Both the position numbers and the translations under genes were made by a program. A model generated the notes under the pieces. The model was given only the letters and a program-made list of their open reading frames with translations, ran no database searches and was not told the DNA's origin. A stretch of DNA of 64,000 nt from a bacterium (GTDB lineage: Bacteria; Bacillota; Bacilli; Lactobacillales; Streptococcaceae), in the NCBI GenBank assembly GCA_905221455.1, contig CAJNDF010000005.1, forward strand, positions 1 through 64,000. The letters are read 5' to 3'. Every line of letters begins with the position of its first letter. The stretch's first letter is position 1. Below, piece by piece: positions 28,630 to 38,583 of the stretch.

Positions 28630-29337
28630 ATGATAAAAAAGAATATTTGGGGTGAAGTATTAAACCGGGGGAAGTGGTTAATAATCTTTCTAGTAGGGCT
28701 TTTGTTTTCTCAGTTTCCTTTAGCCCTAGCAACTTTTCTAACTAGCAGAAAATTTCCACTGCTTCAAACGGGACTATTAGTAGGGGCCTTATCTCTTGTG
28801 GTTTTAACTGTATTTATAATAGGTGCTAGGAAAACACAGTTGGCTAGTTTTGGTTTATCGTTTTTCAAGGCTAAGGATTTGGCTAGATTGGCCTTAAGCT
28901 ATCTAGTGATTCTTGCCTTTAATATTCTTGGTGTGGTCTTACTGCATTTGATGAATGAAACAACAACCAGCAATCAATCAAATATTAATGATTTGATCCA
29001 GAATAGTTCCTTAATTTCCAGTTTTTTCTTACTGGTTCTAATAGCTCCTATTTGTGAGGAGATTTTATGTCGAGGTATAATTCCTAAAAAGATTTTTAGA
29101 GGAAATGAAAATTTGGGATACATAATAGGTGCAACTGTATTTGCTTTGCTGCATCTACCAACAAATCTGCCTTCTCTTTTAATCTATGGTGGCATGTCAT
29201 CGGTTTTAACGTGGACTGTCTATAAAACCCAACGTTTGGAAATGTCTATCTTACTTCACATGATTGTTAACGGAGTAGTCTTTTGCTTGTTTGCACTTGT
29301 GATTATTGTTAGTAGAACCTTTGGTGTGCCTATTTAA
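28630..29337 (+). CDS. CPBP family intramembrane metalloprotease-like protein
   Basis: 235 residues; ATG 28630 is preferred over TTG 28627 because AGGAG is 8 nt upstream. Multi-pass membrane protein with the three CPBP (CAAX/Abi) motifs intact: EEILCRG (motif 1), FALLHLP (motif 2) and HMIVNG (motif 3). In Gram-positives such proteins are linked to bacteriocin self-immunity or exporter maturation, but no bacteriocin gene is adjacent here. Monocistronic between two terminators. Confidence 0.88.
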   Translation: MIKKNIWGEVLNRGKWLIIFLVGLLFSQFPLALATFLTSRKFPLLQTGLLVGALSLVVLTVFIIGARKTQLASFGLSFFKAKDLARLALSYLVILAFNILGVVLLHLMNETTTSNQSNINDLIQNSSLISSFFLLVLIAPICEEILCRGIIPKKIFRGNENLGYIIGATVFALLHLPTNLPSLLIYGGMSSVLTWTVYKTQRLEMSILLHMIVNGVVFCLFALVIIVSRTFGVPI

Positions 29338-29442
29338 GGTTCTCTACTTTAAAAGTTAAGGGCAATATTTTAAAAATGGGAGAAATGGTTCTGCTAAATG
29401 GAAGCAATTTTTCTTGAGGGAGAAATTGCCTCCTTCAACTGT

Positions 29443-29480
29443 GAAAAAGATGAATGCAATCGTATCCATCTTTTTCTTTT
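29443..29480 (+). terminator. terminator before folP
   Basis: GAAAAAGATG (29443-29452) / CATCTTTTTC (29467-29476), then TTTT. The promoter TGG-TAAAAT follows within 15 nt. Confidence 0.75.
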
Positions 29481-29493
29481 TATGGTAAAATAG

Positions 29494-30483
<990 letters not shown>

Positions 30484-30484
30484 G

Positions 30485-31807
30485 ATGAAAGAAATTGAAA
30501 ACAATCAGTGGATTGCCAACTACCGGACGGACCAACCGCATTTTGGCTTGGAACGCATGGTGGAACTATTAGCTCTGCGTGGCAATCCCCATCTCAAACT
30601 CAAGGTTATCCATATCGGAGGAACCAATGGCAAGGGCTCGACCATTGCTTTTTTGAAAAATATGCTAGAAAAGCTGGGGCTGAAAGTTGGTGTTTTTAGC
30701 TCCCCCTATCTCATTCATTACACAGACCAGATTAGCATCAATGGGGAATCTATTCCCGAGGCTAGACTAGAAACCCTCATGGCAGATTATCAGTCTTTGC
30801 TGGAAGGGGAATCGGCTACCAATTTGCAGGAGACAACCGAGTTTGAGATTATCACAGCTCTGGCCTATGACTACTTCGCTACAGAGCAAGTAGATGTGGC
30901 CATCATAGAAGTGGGTATGGGTGGACTTTTAGATAGTACCAATATTTGCCAGCCCATTTTAACAGGCATCACGACTATTGGATTGGACCATGTAGCCCTA
31001 CTTGGTGACACCTTGGAAGCTATAGCAGAGCAGAAGGCTGGTATTATCAAACAAGGTATTCCCCTGGTGACAGGCCGTATCGCTCCAGAAGCTTTGGCTG
31101 TGATTGACCGCATTGCGGAAGAGAAAGATGCGTCGAGACTTGCCTACGGGGCAAATTATCATGTCAGTCACCAAGAGAGTGTGATGACGGGTGAAGTATT
31201 TGACTATACCAGTGCTGTCAGACAAGGTCGCTTCCAGACTGGTCTGCTTGGTTTGCACCAGATAGAGAATGCTGGGATGGCTCTAGCTTTACTTGATACT
31301 TTTTGTCAAGAAGATGGGCGAAAACTAGCAAGTAATGACTTACTTACTCAAGCCCTGGAAGAAACAAGTTGGCCGGGGCGTTTGGAAATCGTGTCAAGAG
31401 ATCCCTTGATGATTTTGGATGGGGCCCACAATCCTCATGCCATAAAGGTTTTATTGGCAACCTTGCAAGAACGTTTTGCGGATTGTCACAAGGAAATCCT
31501 CTTTACTTGTATCAAAACCAAGGCCTTAGAGGATATGTTGGACTTGCTGGGGGCAATACCAGATACCGAGCTTACCCTGACACATTTTGACGATAGTCGG
31601 GCAACTGATGAAAGCGTGCTGAAAGAGGCAGCTAAGTCTAGAAATCTCAGTTACCAAGCTTGGCAGGATTTTCTAGAGCAGAAATTGACAGATAAAAAAG
31701 AAGAGAAACAAACAGTTAGGATTGTCACAGGTTCCTTGTATTTCTTGAGCCAAGTGAGAGCCTATCTGATGGAGAGGAAGAATGAAAATGGATACACAAA
31801 AGATTGA
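30485..31807 (+). CDS. folC: folylpolyglutamate/dihydrofolate synthase
   Basis: 440 residues (pneumococcal SulB). Adds glutamate to dihydropteroate and to folates. P-loop [13 protein letters not shown] (about 46-58) and Mur-ligase-like [10 protein letters not shown] (about 313-322) are present. Begins one base after the folP stop and overlaps folE by 20 nt, so it is translationally coupled with both. Confidence 0.95.
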   Translation: MKEIENNQWIANYRTDQPHFGLERMVELLALRGNPHLKLKVIHIGGTNGKGSTIAFLKNMLEKLGLKVGVFSSPYLIHYTDQISINGESIPEARLETLMADYQSLLEGESATNLQETTEFEIITALAYDYFATEQVDVAIIEVGMGGLLDSTNICQPILTGITTIGLDHVALLGDTLEAIAEQKAGIIKQGIPLVTGRIAPEALAVIDRIAEEKDASRLAYGANYHVSHQESVMTGEVFDYTSAVRQGRFQTGLLGLHQIENAGMALALLDTFCQEDGRKLASNDLLTQALEETSWPGRLEIVSRDPLMILDGAHNPHAIKVLLATLQERFADCHKEILFTCIKTKALEDMLDLLGAIPDTELTLTHFDDSRATDESVLKEAAKSRNLSYQAWQDFLEQKLTDKKEEKQTVRIVTGSLYFLSQVRAYLMERKNENGYTKD

Positions 31808-32342
31808 AACAGCTGTAAAAATGATTATCGAGGCTGTAGGAGAGGACGTTAATCGCGAGGGCTTGCAGGAAACACCTGCTCGTGTAGCCCGTATGTACCA
31901 AGAGATTTTTTCAGGTCTTGGTCAAACAGCGGAGGAACATTTGTCAAAATCCTTTGAGATTATTGATGATAATATGGTGGTAGAAAAGGATATCTTTTTC
32001 CATACCATGTGTGAACACCACTTTCTACCATTTTATGGGAGAGCGCATATTGCCTATATTCCAGATGGCCGTGTGGCTGGTTTATCTAAGCTAGCCCGTA
32101 CGGTTGAAGTTTATTCGAAAAAACCACAAATTCAAGAACGTTTGAATATCGAAGTGGCCGATGCCTTGATGGCGTATCTGGGCGCTAAAGGAGCCTTTGT
32201 TGTTATTGAAGCGGAACATATGTGTATGAGCATGCGTGGTGTCAGAAAACCAGGAACTGCAACCTTGACAACCGTAGCTAGAGGTCTATTTGAAACAGAT
32301 AAGGACCTCCGCGACCAGGCTTATCGTTTAATGGGACTATGA
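31788..32342 (+). CDS. folE: GTP cyclohydrolase I
   Basis: 184 residues from ATG 31788; ATG 31782 is an alternative. First enzyme of the folate pathway, making dihydroneopterin triphosphate. Zinc and catalytic residues in [19 protein letters not shown] and [16 protein letters not shown]. The TGA stop ends on the first base of a BOX element, which separates it from folBK. Confidence 0.96.
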   Translation: MDTQKIETAVKMIIEAVGEDVNREGLQETPARVARMYQEIFSGLGQTAEEHLSKSFEIIDDNMVVEKDIFFHTMCEHHFLPFYGRAHIAYIPDGRVAGLSKLARTVEVYSKKPQIQERLNIEVADALMAYLGAKGAFVVIEAEHMCMSMRGVRKPGTATLTTVARGLFETDKDLRDQAYRLMGL

Positions 32343-32455
32343 TACTCTTCGAAAATCTCTTCAAACCACGTTAGCTTCCATCTGCAACCTCAAAACAGTG
32401 TTTTGAGCAGCCTGTGGCTAGCTTCCTGGTTTGCACTTTGATTTTCATTGAGTAT
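32342..32455 (+). repeat. BOX element, short A-C form
   Basis: About 114 bp running from ATACTCTTCGAAAATC to ATTTTCATTGAGTAT. BoxA is deleted after the CACGTTAGC point and joined to the end of boxB (AACCTCAAAACAGTG), then a complete boxC. Its first base is the last base of the folE stop codon. It can fold into a long hairpin in the folate mRNA between folE and folBK. Confidence 0.88.
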
Positions 32456-32499
32456 AAAAAGAATCCGCTTTGGGCGGATTTTTCTAGAAAGGAATCATT

Positions 32500-33312
32500 A
32501 TGGATCAACTGCAGATTAAGGATTTGGAAATTTTTGCCTATCATGGTCTTTTTCCCAGTGAGAAAGAATTGGGGCAGAAGTTTGTCATTTCAGCCGTCTT
32601 ATCCTATGATATGACCAAGGCGGCTACAGACTTGGATTTAACAGCCTCTGTCCATTACGGAGAACTGTGTCAGCAGTGGACGACTTGGTTTCAGGAAACA
32701 ACTGAGAACTTGATTGAAACGGTAGCCTACAAACTGGTAGAACGTACTTTTGAGGCCTATCCTCTTGTCCAAGAAATGAAGTTGGAACTGAAAAAACCTT
32801 GGGCACCGGTGCATTTGCCACTAGATACTTGCTCAGTAACCATTCATCGCCGCAAGCAACGAGCCTTTATCGCCCTAGGAAGCAATATGGGAGATAAGCA
32901 AGCGAACTTGGAGCAAGCTATTGACAAACTGCGAGCTCGTGGCATCCATATTCTCCAAGAGTCCAGTGTCTTAGCGACGGAGCCTTGGGGTGGAGTGGAG
33001 CAGGATAGCTTTGTAAATCAAGTGATTGAAGTAGAAACATGGTTGCCTGCCCCAGTGCTATTAGAGACCTTGTTAGCCATTGAGTCAGAGATGGGACGGG
33101 TGAGAGAAGTGCATTGGGGACCTCGTTTGATTGATTTGGACTTGCTCTTTGTGGAGGACCAGGTCATTTATACAGACGACCTCATCTTGCCTCATCCTTA
33201 CATAGCAGAACGCCTGTTTGTCCTTGAGTCCTTACAGGAAATTGCGCCTCATTTTATTCATCCGACATTAAAGCAACCTATTCGCAACTTGTATAATGCT
33301 TTGAAAAAATAG
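32500..33312 (+). CDS. folBK: bifunctional DHNA aldolase / HPPK
   Basis: 270 residues (pneumococcal SulD). Residues 1-118: dihydroneopterin aldolase ([17 protein letters not shown]). Residues 122-270: 6-hydroxymethyl-dihydropterin pyrophosphokinase ([40 protein letters not shown]). The fusion makes the pterin substrate for FolP. GAAAGGAA precedes ATG 32500. Expression from the folP promoter requires reading through the BOX element. Confidence 0.96.
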   Translation: MDQLQIKDLEIFAYHGLFPSEKELGQKFVISAVLSYDMTKAATDLDLTASVHYGELCQQWTTWFQETTENLIETVAYKLVERTFEAYPLVQEMKLELKKPWAPVHLPLDTCSVTIHRRKQRAFIALGSNMGDKQANLEQAIDKLRARGIHILQESSVLATEPWGGVEQDSFVNQVIEVETWLPAPVLLETLLAIESEMGRVREVHWGPRLIDLDLLFVEDQVIYTDDLILPHPYIAERLFVLESLQEIAPHFIHPTLKQPIRNLYNALKK

Positions 33313-33360
33313 AAAAAACTCTAGTTTTCAGTCGCTTGTAACTGAAGGCTAGAGTTTTTA
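33313..33360. terminator. folate operon terminator, bidirectional
   Basis: Long hairpin: AAAAACTCTAG...CTAGAGTTTTT outer arms and TTCAGT/ACTGAA inner arms, starting right after the folBK stop, with T-runs on both strands; also faces the minus-strand DUF960 gene. Confidence 0.85.
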
Positions 33361-33473
33361 TACTCTTCGAAAATCTCTTCAAACCACGTCAGCTTCCATC
33401 TGCAACCTCAAAACAGTGTTTTGAGCAGCCTGCGGCTAGCTTCCTAGTTTGCTCTTTGATTTTCCTTGAGTAT
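33360..33473 (+). repeat. BOX element, short A-C form
   Basis: 114 bp, nearly identical to the copy at 32342, with the same internal deletion joint (CACGTCAGC-TTCCATCTG). Its last base is shared with the stop codon of the minus-strand DUF960 gene. Confidence 0.88.
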
Positions 33474-33790
33474 TAAAATAGGTCATTTTCTTCTGGGAGG
33501 AGGATAGTCTCTCTACCGTCCATGTCTAAAACCAGTACTCTGGGGGGATAAAGAGGGTCGAAGGGATGGTTAAAGTCAAAATCAATGGCTGTAGGGAGGT
33601 GTTGGCTTGAGAAGTGGAAGGTAATTTTTCCTTGGTTATTAAGCAATTGAAACTCGAGTTCTTCTTCCAATTCAAAGACATTTTTTAAGAAATGGTCGAT
33701 GATATACCAAAAAGAGTCAATGACATCATCAGGCAAGCTGGTAACAATGCCAAAACTAGCAGACCGCATCTGGGTATTGGTAAAAGCCAT
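33473..33790 (-). CDS. DUF960-like small protein
   Basis: 105 residues from ATG at 33790 (AGGGGGCAGAG upstream); the longer in-frame reading up to 33901 lacks a ribosome binding site. Begins MAFTNTQMRSASFGIVTSLP and resembles the DUF960 family of short Firmicutes proteins of unknown function; acidic C-terminus. Divergent from ccpA. No membrane segment. Confidence 0.7.
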   Translation of the reverse strand: MAFTNTQMRSASFGIVTSLPDDVIDSFWYIIDHFLKNVFELEEELEFQLLNNQGKITFHFSSQHLPTAIDFDFNHPFDPLYPPRVLVLDMDGRETILLPEENDLF

Positions 33791-33915
33791 ATCTCTGCCC
33801 CCTTTCTTTTCCCTTATCATACAGCAAATAGGATTAAAAATCAAGAAAAGGTGATTTTTTTCTTTAAAACTTAGGCTTTCTATGAAATTTTTTTCAAACA
33901 ATCTTCAAAAAATAC

Positions 33916-33944
33916 TTGAAAGTGTTTACAAATAGTGATAGAAT
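33916..33944 (+). promoter_or_regulatory. ccpA promoter with cre-like site
   Basis: -35 TTGAAA (33916-33921), 17-bp spacer, -10 TAGAAT (33939-33944). TGAAAGTGTTTACA (33917-33930) matches the cre consensus except T for the central C, overlapping the -35. Suggests autoregulation. A 7-bp inverted repeat ATGAAAA/TTTTCAT lies in the leader at 33960-33978. Confidence 0.6.
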
Positions 33945-34027
33945 GGAATAAGTAGAAACATGAAAACGAAATTTTCATACCGTCTCTTTTTAGAGTCTCG
34001 TGAGGTATGATATAGAAAGGAAATGGA

Positions 34028-35041
34028 ATGAATACAGACGATACAGTAACGATTTATGATGTCGCCCGTGAAGCAGGGGTTTCAATGGCGACGGTTAGCC
34101 GTGTAGTCAATGGCAATAAGAATGTAAAAGAGAATACTCGTAAAAAAGTGCTTGAGGTAATTGATCGTTTGGATTACCGTCCAAATGCCGTGGCGCGTGG
34201 TCTTGCAAGTAAAAAGACAACCACTGTCGGTGTTGTGATTCCAAATATTACTAATGGTTATTTCTCAACGCTCGCCAAAGGGATTGATGATATCGCTGAG
34301 ATGTACAAGTATAATATCGTCCTTGCTAATAGTGATGAGGATGATGACAAGGAAGTTTCAGTTGTCAATACACTGTTTTCTAAGCAAGTGGATGGTATCA
34401 TCTTTATGGGTTACCACTTGACTGAAAAAATTCGTTCAGAGTTTTCTCGTTCTCGAACACCAGTTGTTCTTGCAGGGACAGTGGATGTAGAACACCAACT
34501 CCCAAGTGTCAATATTGACTACAAACAAGCTACGATTGATGCAGTGACCTACCTTGCTAAAGAAAACGAACGCATTGCTTTTGTTAGTGGTCCACTAGTG
34601 GATGATATCAATGGTAAGGTTCGTTTGGTTGGCTACAAGGAAGCCTTGAAAAAAGCAGGGATTTCTTATAGCGAAGGATTGGTATTTGAGTCTAAATATA
34701 CTTATGAAGACGGCTATGCCTTGGCAGAACGCTTGATTTCCTCAAATGCAACTGCAGCAGTTGTAACAGGTGATGAATTGGCAGCAGGTGTCTTGAATGG
34801 TTTGGCTGACCACGGTGTGTCAGTGCCAGAAGAGTTTGAAATCATTACTAGTGATGATTCACAAATCTCACGCTTTACCCGTCCAAACTTGACAACGATT
34901 GCCCAACCTCTTTATGACCTTGGCGCTATTAGCATGCGTATGTTGACTAAGATTATGCACAAGGAAGAGTTGGAAGAACGTGAAGTTCTCTTGCCTCATG
35001 GTTTGACAGAACGTCGTTCAACACGAAAACGTAAATCATAA
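34028..35041 (+). CDS. ccpA: catabolite control protein A
   Basis: 337-residue LacI/GalR-family master regulator of carbon catabolite repression, acting with HPr-Ser-P on cre sites. Helix-turn-helix TIYDVAREAGVSMATVSRVV (about 8-27), hinge RPNAVARGLAS (about 52-62), then the periplasmic-binding-protein-like core. Cre-like sites at its own promoter, at manL (24689) and at pflA (59399) are candidates for its regulon within this window. Confidence 0.97.
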   Translation: MNTDDTVTIYDVAREAGVSMATVSRVVNGNKNVKENTRKKVLEVIDRLDYRPNAVARGLASKKTTTVGVVIPNITNGYFSTLAKGIDDIAEMYKYNIVLANSDEDDDKEVSVVNTLFSKQVDGIIFMGYHLTEKIRSEFSRSRTPVVLAGTVDVEHQLPSVNIDYKQATIDAVTYLAKENERIAFVSGPLVDDINGKVRLVGYKEALKKAGISYSEGLVFESKYTYEDGYALAERLISSNATAAVVTGDELAAGVLNGLADHGVSVPEEFEIITSDDSQISRFTRPNLTTIAQPLYDLGAISMRMLTKIMHKEELEEREVLLPHGLTERRSTRKRKS

Positions 35042-35064
35042 CCACCCGTCTAACGGGTGGTTTG
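35042..35064 (+). terminator. hairpin after ccpA
   Basis: ACCACCCGT / ACGGGTGGT with a 3-nt loop and TTTGT directly behind the stop. A near-identical hairpin (CACCCGC-ATA-GCGGGTG) lies at the other side of the IS200-like element (about 35725-35745), so this may be part of the element rather than an original ccpA terminator. Confidence 0.6.
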
Positions 35065-35772
35065 TACCAGGGCTATAAGCCCAAATTACCAGCCAGCGCC
35101 TAAAGACGCTGGCTTTCACGTTGTTCAAGCCTCATTGCTCTTGACTCGTCACTTGCCTCTTAAAGAGGCTTTAGTATTACTTACCACTATCCCTAAAGGG
35201 ATCCTCATATTCTTTTACACTCAATTTATCTAGTGCTATATCATGCTTTTCCTGTTCTTGAATATATTTCTTAATTGTGGCTTCATTAAGCCCTACTGTA
35301 CTTACATAATAACCTTCTGCCCAGAAATGCCGATTCCCAAACTTATACTTGAGGTTGGCGTGCTTATCAAACATCATGAGTGCACTTTTACCTTTTAAAT
35401 ACCCCATGAAACTTGAAACACTTATCCTCGGCGGAATACTTACTAACATATGTACATGATCAGGCATTAAGTGACCCTCGATAATTTCAACACCTTTATA
35501 ACTACATAAGCGATGAAATATTTCTCCTAAACTACTTCGATATTGATTATAAATGACTTTTCGTCTATACTTAGGGGTGAACACAATGTGATATTTACAC
35601 ATCCACTTTGTGTGTGATAAACTATGTGCCTTTTGTGCCATATTTTTCTCCTTTCGCTTTACAATTGGCTTGAACACCTTTATTGTATCGCGTTTGGAGT
35701 TTTTGGGGCATAACCTTCGACGCGCACCCGCATAGCGGGTGGTTTTTTTGTCTCGCACCTAGCGGAGCGAGA
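35065..35772 (-). mobile_element. IS200/IS605-type insertion sequence
   Basis: Single tnpA of HUH (Y1) type flanked by subterminal palindromes: CCAGCG/CGCTGG (35093-35114) on the transposase-3' side, and CACCCGC/GCGGGTG plus GTCTCGC/GCGAGAC (about 35748-35772) on the 5' side. As usual for IS200 there are no terminal inverted repeats or target duplications, so the exact ends are uncertain by tens of bases. It separates ccpA from ansA. Confidence 0.75.
35177..35641 (-). CDS. tnpA: IS200-type TnpA transposase (HUH/Y1)
   Basis: 154 residues from MAQKAHSLSHTKW (start 35641, GAAAGGAG upstream). HUH motif in MPDHVHMLVSIPP, catalytic Tyr in the helix NEATIKKYIQEQ, conserved FAEGYYVS-like WAEGYYVSTVG. 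Transposes as single-stranded DNA. Full family length and no stop, so potentially active. The upstream hairpin with T-run fits the known terminator that shields IS200 tnpA from outside transcription. Confidence 0.93.
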   Translation of the reverse strand: MAQKAHSLSHTKWMCKYHIVFTPKYRRKVIYNQYRSSLGEIFHRLCSYKGVEIIEGHLMPDHVHMLVSIPPRISVSSFMGYLKGKSALMMFDKHANLKYKFGNRHFWAEGYYVSTVGLNEATIKKYIQEQEKHDIALDKLSVKEYEDPFRDSGK

Positions 35773-35796
35773 CGGACTAATAGTCACATAATAGAA

Positions 35797-35829
35797 AAAA
35801 TCAGGGAATCGTGAAGATTTCCTGATTTT
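35797..35829 (-). terminator. ansA terminator
   Basis: 14-bp stem AAAATCAGGGAATC / GATTTCCTGATTTT with TTTT on the minus strand. Confidence 0.82.
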
Positions 35830-35846
35830 GCTTTCTAGAGAAGAGG

Positions 35847-36809
35847 TTAGCCTTCCATATAGTCTTTCAAAGCCTGTCCTGTTAGTCCGGCATTGAGAGC
35901 GATGAGGAGTTTCAAGCGGGCTTTTTGGGCGTTAAGTTCTTTAACAAAGAAGACACCAGATTTTTGCAACTGCACGCCCCCACCTTGGTAGGCATAGACA
36001 GGTTCTGCAATACCGTTAAAGCATCGTGATACCAGGGCGACTGGGATTCCTTTTTGTAGAAGGCTTTCTAATTTTTGAGCCGTTTCTTTGGGGATATTAC
36101 CAGCTCCGAAGGCTTGGATAATCAAGCCGTCCAATTGATCTAAATCCAGCATATCAATCAGCTCATCTGTCATACCAGCATAAGCCGAGATGATAGGGAC
36201 TAAACCTTGTATGTGATGAAGGTCAAAGCGGACACGGGGCTCAGCTGTTTTGAAGTAGAGGATTTCGTGTTTCATAATCAGACCAAGTGGCCCGTGTGTT
36301 GGAGTCTGGAAGGTGCTGACGTTGGTGGTATGTGTTTTGGTAACATACTTGGCAGCATGGATTTCATCGTTCATAACGACCAAAACTCCTTTGTCAGCAG
36401 CCCTGTCATCGCTAGCCACTCGCAAAGCACTTAGGTAATTATAGACTCCGTCACTACCGAGTTCGTTGGAGCTGCGCATGGCCCCTGTTAGAACGATGGG
36501 CATGTGGGGAACTTCCATGGTGTCAAGGAAATAGGCTGTTTCCTCTAAAGTATCGGTCCCGTGTGTGATCACCACCCCATCGTAATTATCTGCTTCCTCT
36601 TTGATTTTTTGGTAAAGGGCCAGCATATGCTTGGGCTTGATATGGGGGCTTGGAAGGTTAAAAAAGTCTAAGGAGTGGACTTGGATTCCTTCGAGAGGAT
36701 TGGACACATGGTTCATAGGATTATCTGAACTGGTCACAACAGCACCAGAAGCATCGGCCTGCATGGAAATAGTCCCACCAGTATGTAAAACAAGGATTTT
36801 CTTAGGCAT
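35847..36809 (-). CDS. ansA: L-asparaginase, type I
   Basis: 320-residue cytoplasmic asparaginase giving aspartate and ammonia. First Thr motif LHTGGTISM (about 8-16) and second HGTDTLEETAYFL (about 83-95) are present, as is SRCFNG near the C-terminus. No signal peptide. Divergent from the HAD gene at 36875 across a 65-bp promoter gap. Confidence 0.94.
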   Translation of the reverse strand: MPKKILVLHTGGTISMQADASGAVVTSSDNPMNHVSNPLEGIQVHSLDFFNLPSPHIKPKHMLALYQKIKEEADNYDGVVITHGTDTLEETAYFLDTMEVPHMPIVLTGAMRSSNELGSDGVYNYLSALRVASDDRAADKGVLVVMNDEIHAAKYVTKTHTTNVSTFQTPTHGPLGLIMKHEILYFKTAEPRVRFDLHHIQGLVPIISAYAGMTDELIDMLDLDQLDGLIIQAFGAGNIPKETAQKLESLLQKGIPVALVSRCFNGIAEPVYAYQGGGVQLQKSGVFFVKELNAQKARLKLLIALNAGLTGQALKDYMEG

Positions 36810-36833
36810 GATTTACTCACTCTTTCTGAAATG

Positions 36834-36842
36834 TGGTATAAT
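36834..36842 (+). promoter_or_regulatory. extended -10 of HAD-fusion gene
   Basis: TG-G-TATAAT (36834-36842), 32 nt before ATG 36875. Confidence 0.65.
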
Positions 36843-36874
36843 CATTGTATCACAAAAGGGGAGATTGGGATAGG

Positions 36875-38266
36875 ATGGAAGTCAAAGCTGTTTTTTTTGA
36901 TATCGATGGAACCTTGGTCAACGATCGCAAGAGTGTTTTGAAATCCACTAAGGACGCGATTAAGATTGTCAAAGAACAAGGGGTGCTGGTTGGCGTAGCA
37001 ACGGGGCGTGGACCTTTTTTTGTTAAGGAATTGATGGACGATTTGGATCTGGATTTTGCGGTAACCTACAATGGCCAGTATATCTTTACTAAAGACAGAG
37101 TCTTGTTCACGAGCCCGATTTCCAAGTTACACTTGCGCCAGCTAATTACTTATGCTAAAAAAGAGGGCAAGGAGATTGCCCTAGGGACCAAGGATGCCAT
37201 GTTGGGTTCCAAAATCATGTCTTTTGGTCTGGGTTCTTTTTCCCAACGAATCAGTCGCTTCGTTCCCTCTGTTTTAACTCGGACAGTGAGTCATTCCTTT
37301 AATCGTATGGTCAGCAAGGTGGTTCCCCAAAAGGAAGAAGACCTGCTTCACCTCATGAATCAGCCTATCTATCAAGTCTTGATGCTGATGACGCCAGAAG
37401 AATCTGAGAAGGCAGCAGCAGATTTTCAAGACTTGAAATTGACCCGTAGCAATCCATTTGCTGCGGATGTCATCAATCAAGGAAATTCTAAATTGGAAGG
37501 CATTCGCCGAGTCGGGAAAGAATATGGCTTTGACCTCAATCAAGTCATGGCCTTTGGTGACTCGGATAACGACCTTGAAATGCTTGCGGGTGTCGGTATG
37601 TCAGTTGCTATGGGAAATGGTAGTAGCAGTGTTAAGGAGGTCGCCAAGCATATCACGACCAGCAATCAGCAAGACGGAATCCACAAGGCCTTGGAACATT
37701 TTGGTGTTTTGGCTTCAGAAAAAGTTTTTGTCAGTCGTGACTATCATTTCAATAAGGTCAAGACTTTCCACCACATGATGGATGAACGGACCCAAGAAGA
37801 ACCTCGAGCTTGGGATTTAGAAGGTGCAACCCACAGGGCTGGCTTTAAAATAGAAGAATTGGTGGAATTTGTTCGGGCTGCCAGTCCTTCGGAAGAGGAT
37901 TTTGGTCAAGCCTTATCACAACTTCATCAGGCCCTTGATAAGGCAGCAGATAAGGTAGCCAAGAAGACGCCTGCCCAGCAAGATTTGGTAGGGCAAGTGG
38001 ATGCCTTGATTGACACGCTTTACTTCACCTACGGTAGTTTTGTCTTGATGGGGGTGGACCCAGAACGTATTTTTGACATTGTTCATCAGGCCAATATGGG
38101 GAAAATTTTCCCTGACGGCAAGGCCCATTTTGATCCAGTGACCCACAAAATCTTAAAACCAGATGATTGGGAAGAAAAATACGCTCCAGAACCTGCTATT
38201 AAAAAGGAACTGCAGCGTCAGCTCAAGGCTTATGAACGCCATAAAGAGAGAAATAATACTCAATGA
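36875..38266 (+). CDS. Cof-type HAD fused to NTP-pyrophosphatase-like domain
   Basis: 463 residues from ATG 36875. Residues 1-275: Cof-type HAD hydrolase (VFFDIDGTLVND, VATGRGPF, AFGDSDNDLEM). Residues ~290-450: all-alpha domain resembling MazG/phosphoribosyl-ATP pyrophosphohydrolases (EGATHRAGFKIEELVEFVRA, DALIDTLYFTYGSFVLMG, acidic metal-binding pattern). A joint nucleotide or house-cleaning role is inferred. The last two codons and the stop (ACT CAA TGA) lie inside a BOX element, so the original C-terminus may have been replaced. Confidence 0.85.
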   Translation: MEVKAVFFDIDGTLVNDRKSVLKSTKDAIKIVKEQGVLVGVATGRGPFFVKELMDDLDLDFAVTYNGQYIFTKDRVLFTSPISKLHLRQLITYAKKEGKEIALGTKDAMLGSKIMSFGLGSFSQRISRFVPSVLTRTVSHSFNRMVSKVVPQKEEDLLHLMNQPIYQVLMLMTPEESEKAAADFQDLKLTRSNPFAADVINQGNSKLEGIRRVGKEYGFDLNQVMAFGDSDNDLEMLAGVGMSVAMGNGSSSVKEVAKHITTSNQQDGIHKALEHFGVLASEKVFVSRDYHFNKVKTFHHMMDERTQEEPRAWDLEGATHRAGFKIEELVEFVRAASPSEEDFGQALSQLHQALDKAADKVAKKTPAQQDLVGQVDALIDTLYFTYGSFVLMGVDPERIFDIVHQANMGKIFPDGKAHFDPVTHKILKPDDWEEKYAPEPAIKKELQRQLKAYERHKERNNTQ

Positions 38267-38541
38267 AAATCAAAGAGCAAACTAGGAAACTAGCCGCAGG
38301 CTGCTCAAAGCACTGCTTTGAGGTTGTAGATAGAACTGACGAAGTCAGCTCAAAACACCGTTTTGGGGTTGCAGATAGAACTGACGAAGTCAGCTCAAAA
38401 CACTGTTTTGAGGTTGTGGATAGAACTGACGAAGTCAGCTCAAAACACTGTTTTGAGGTTGTGGATAGAACTGACGAAGTCAGTAACTATACGTACGGCA
38501 AGGCGACGTTGACGTGGTTTGAAGAGATTTTCATTGAGTAT
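38256..38541 (-). repeat. BOX element with four boxB copies
   Basis: 286 bp, in reverse orientation on +: boxC first (from ATACTCAATGAAAATC), four 45-bp boxB units at 38303-38347, 38348-38392, 38393-38437 and 38438-38482, then boxA containing ACGGCAAGGCGACGTTGACG, which differs by one base from the matching part of the BOX-PCR primer site. Ends GAGTAT. Full-length, recently expanded copy; supplies the stop codon of the HAD gene. Confidence 0.95.
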
Positions 38542-38552
38542 AAATAGTAAAC

Positions 38553-38578
38553 AAAAAGGAGCACTGAGCTCCTTTTTT
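38553..38578. terminator. bidirectional terminator
   Basis: AAAAAGGAGC / GCTCCTTTTT (38553-38577) between convergent HAD-fusion and universal stress protein genes. Confidence 0.88.
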
Positions 38579-38583
38579 CGTGA

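Noticed and set aside
38302..38482. Possible CRISPR array (regular 45-bp repeats)
   Set aside because: The repeats are directly abutting with no unique spacers and match boxB modules.
38263..38547. 94-codon ORF with 15-residue repeats
   Set aside because: It lies entirely in a BOX element and stays open because boxB is 45 bp; no independent coding evidence. Kept only as an observation.
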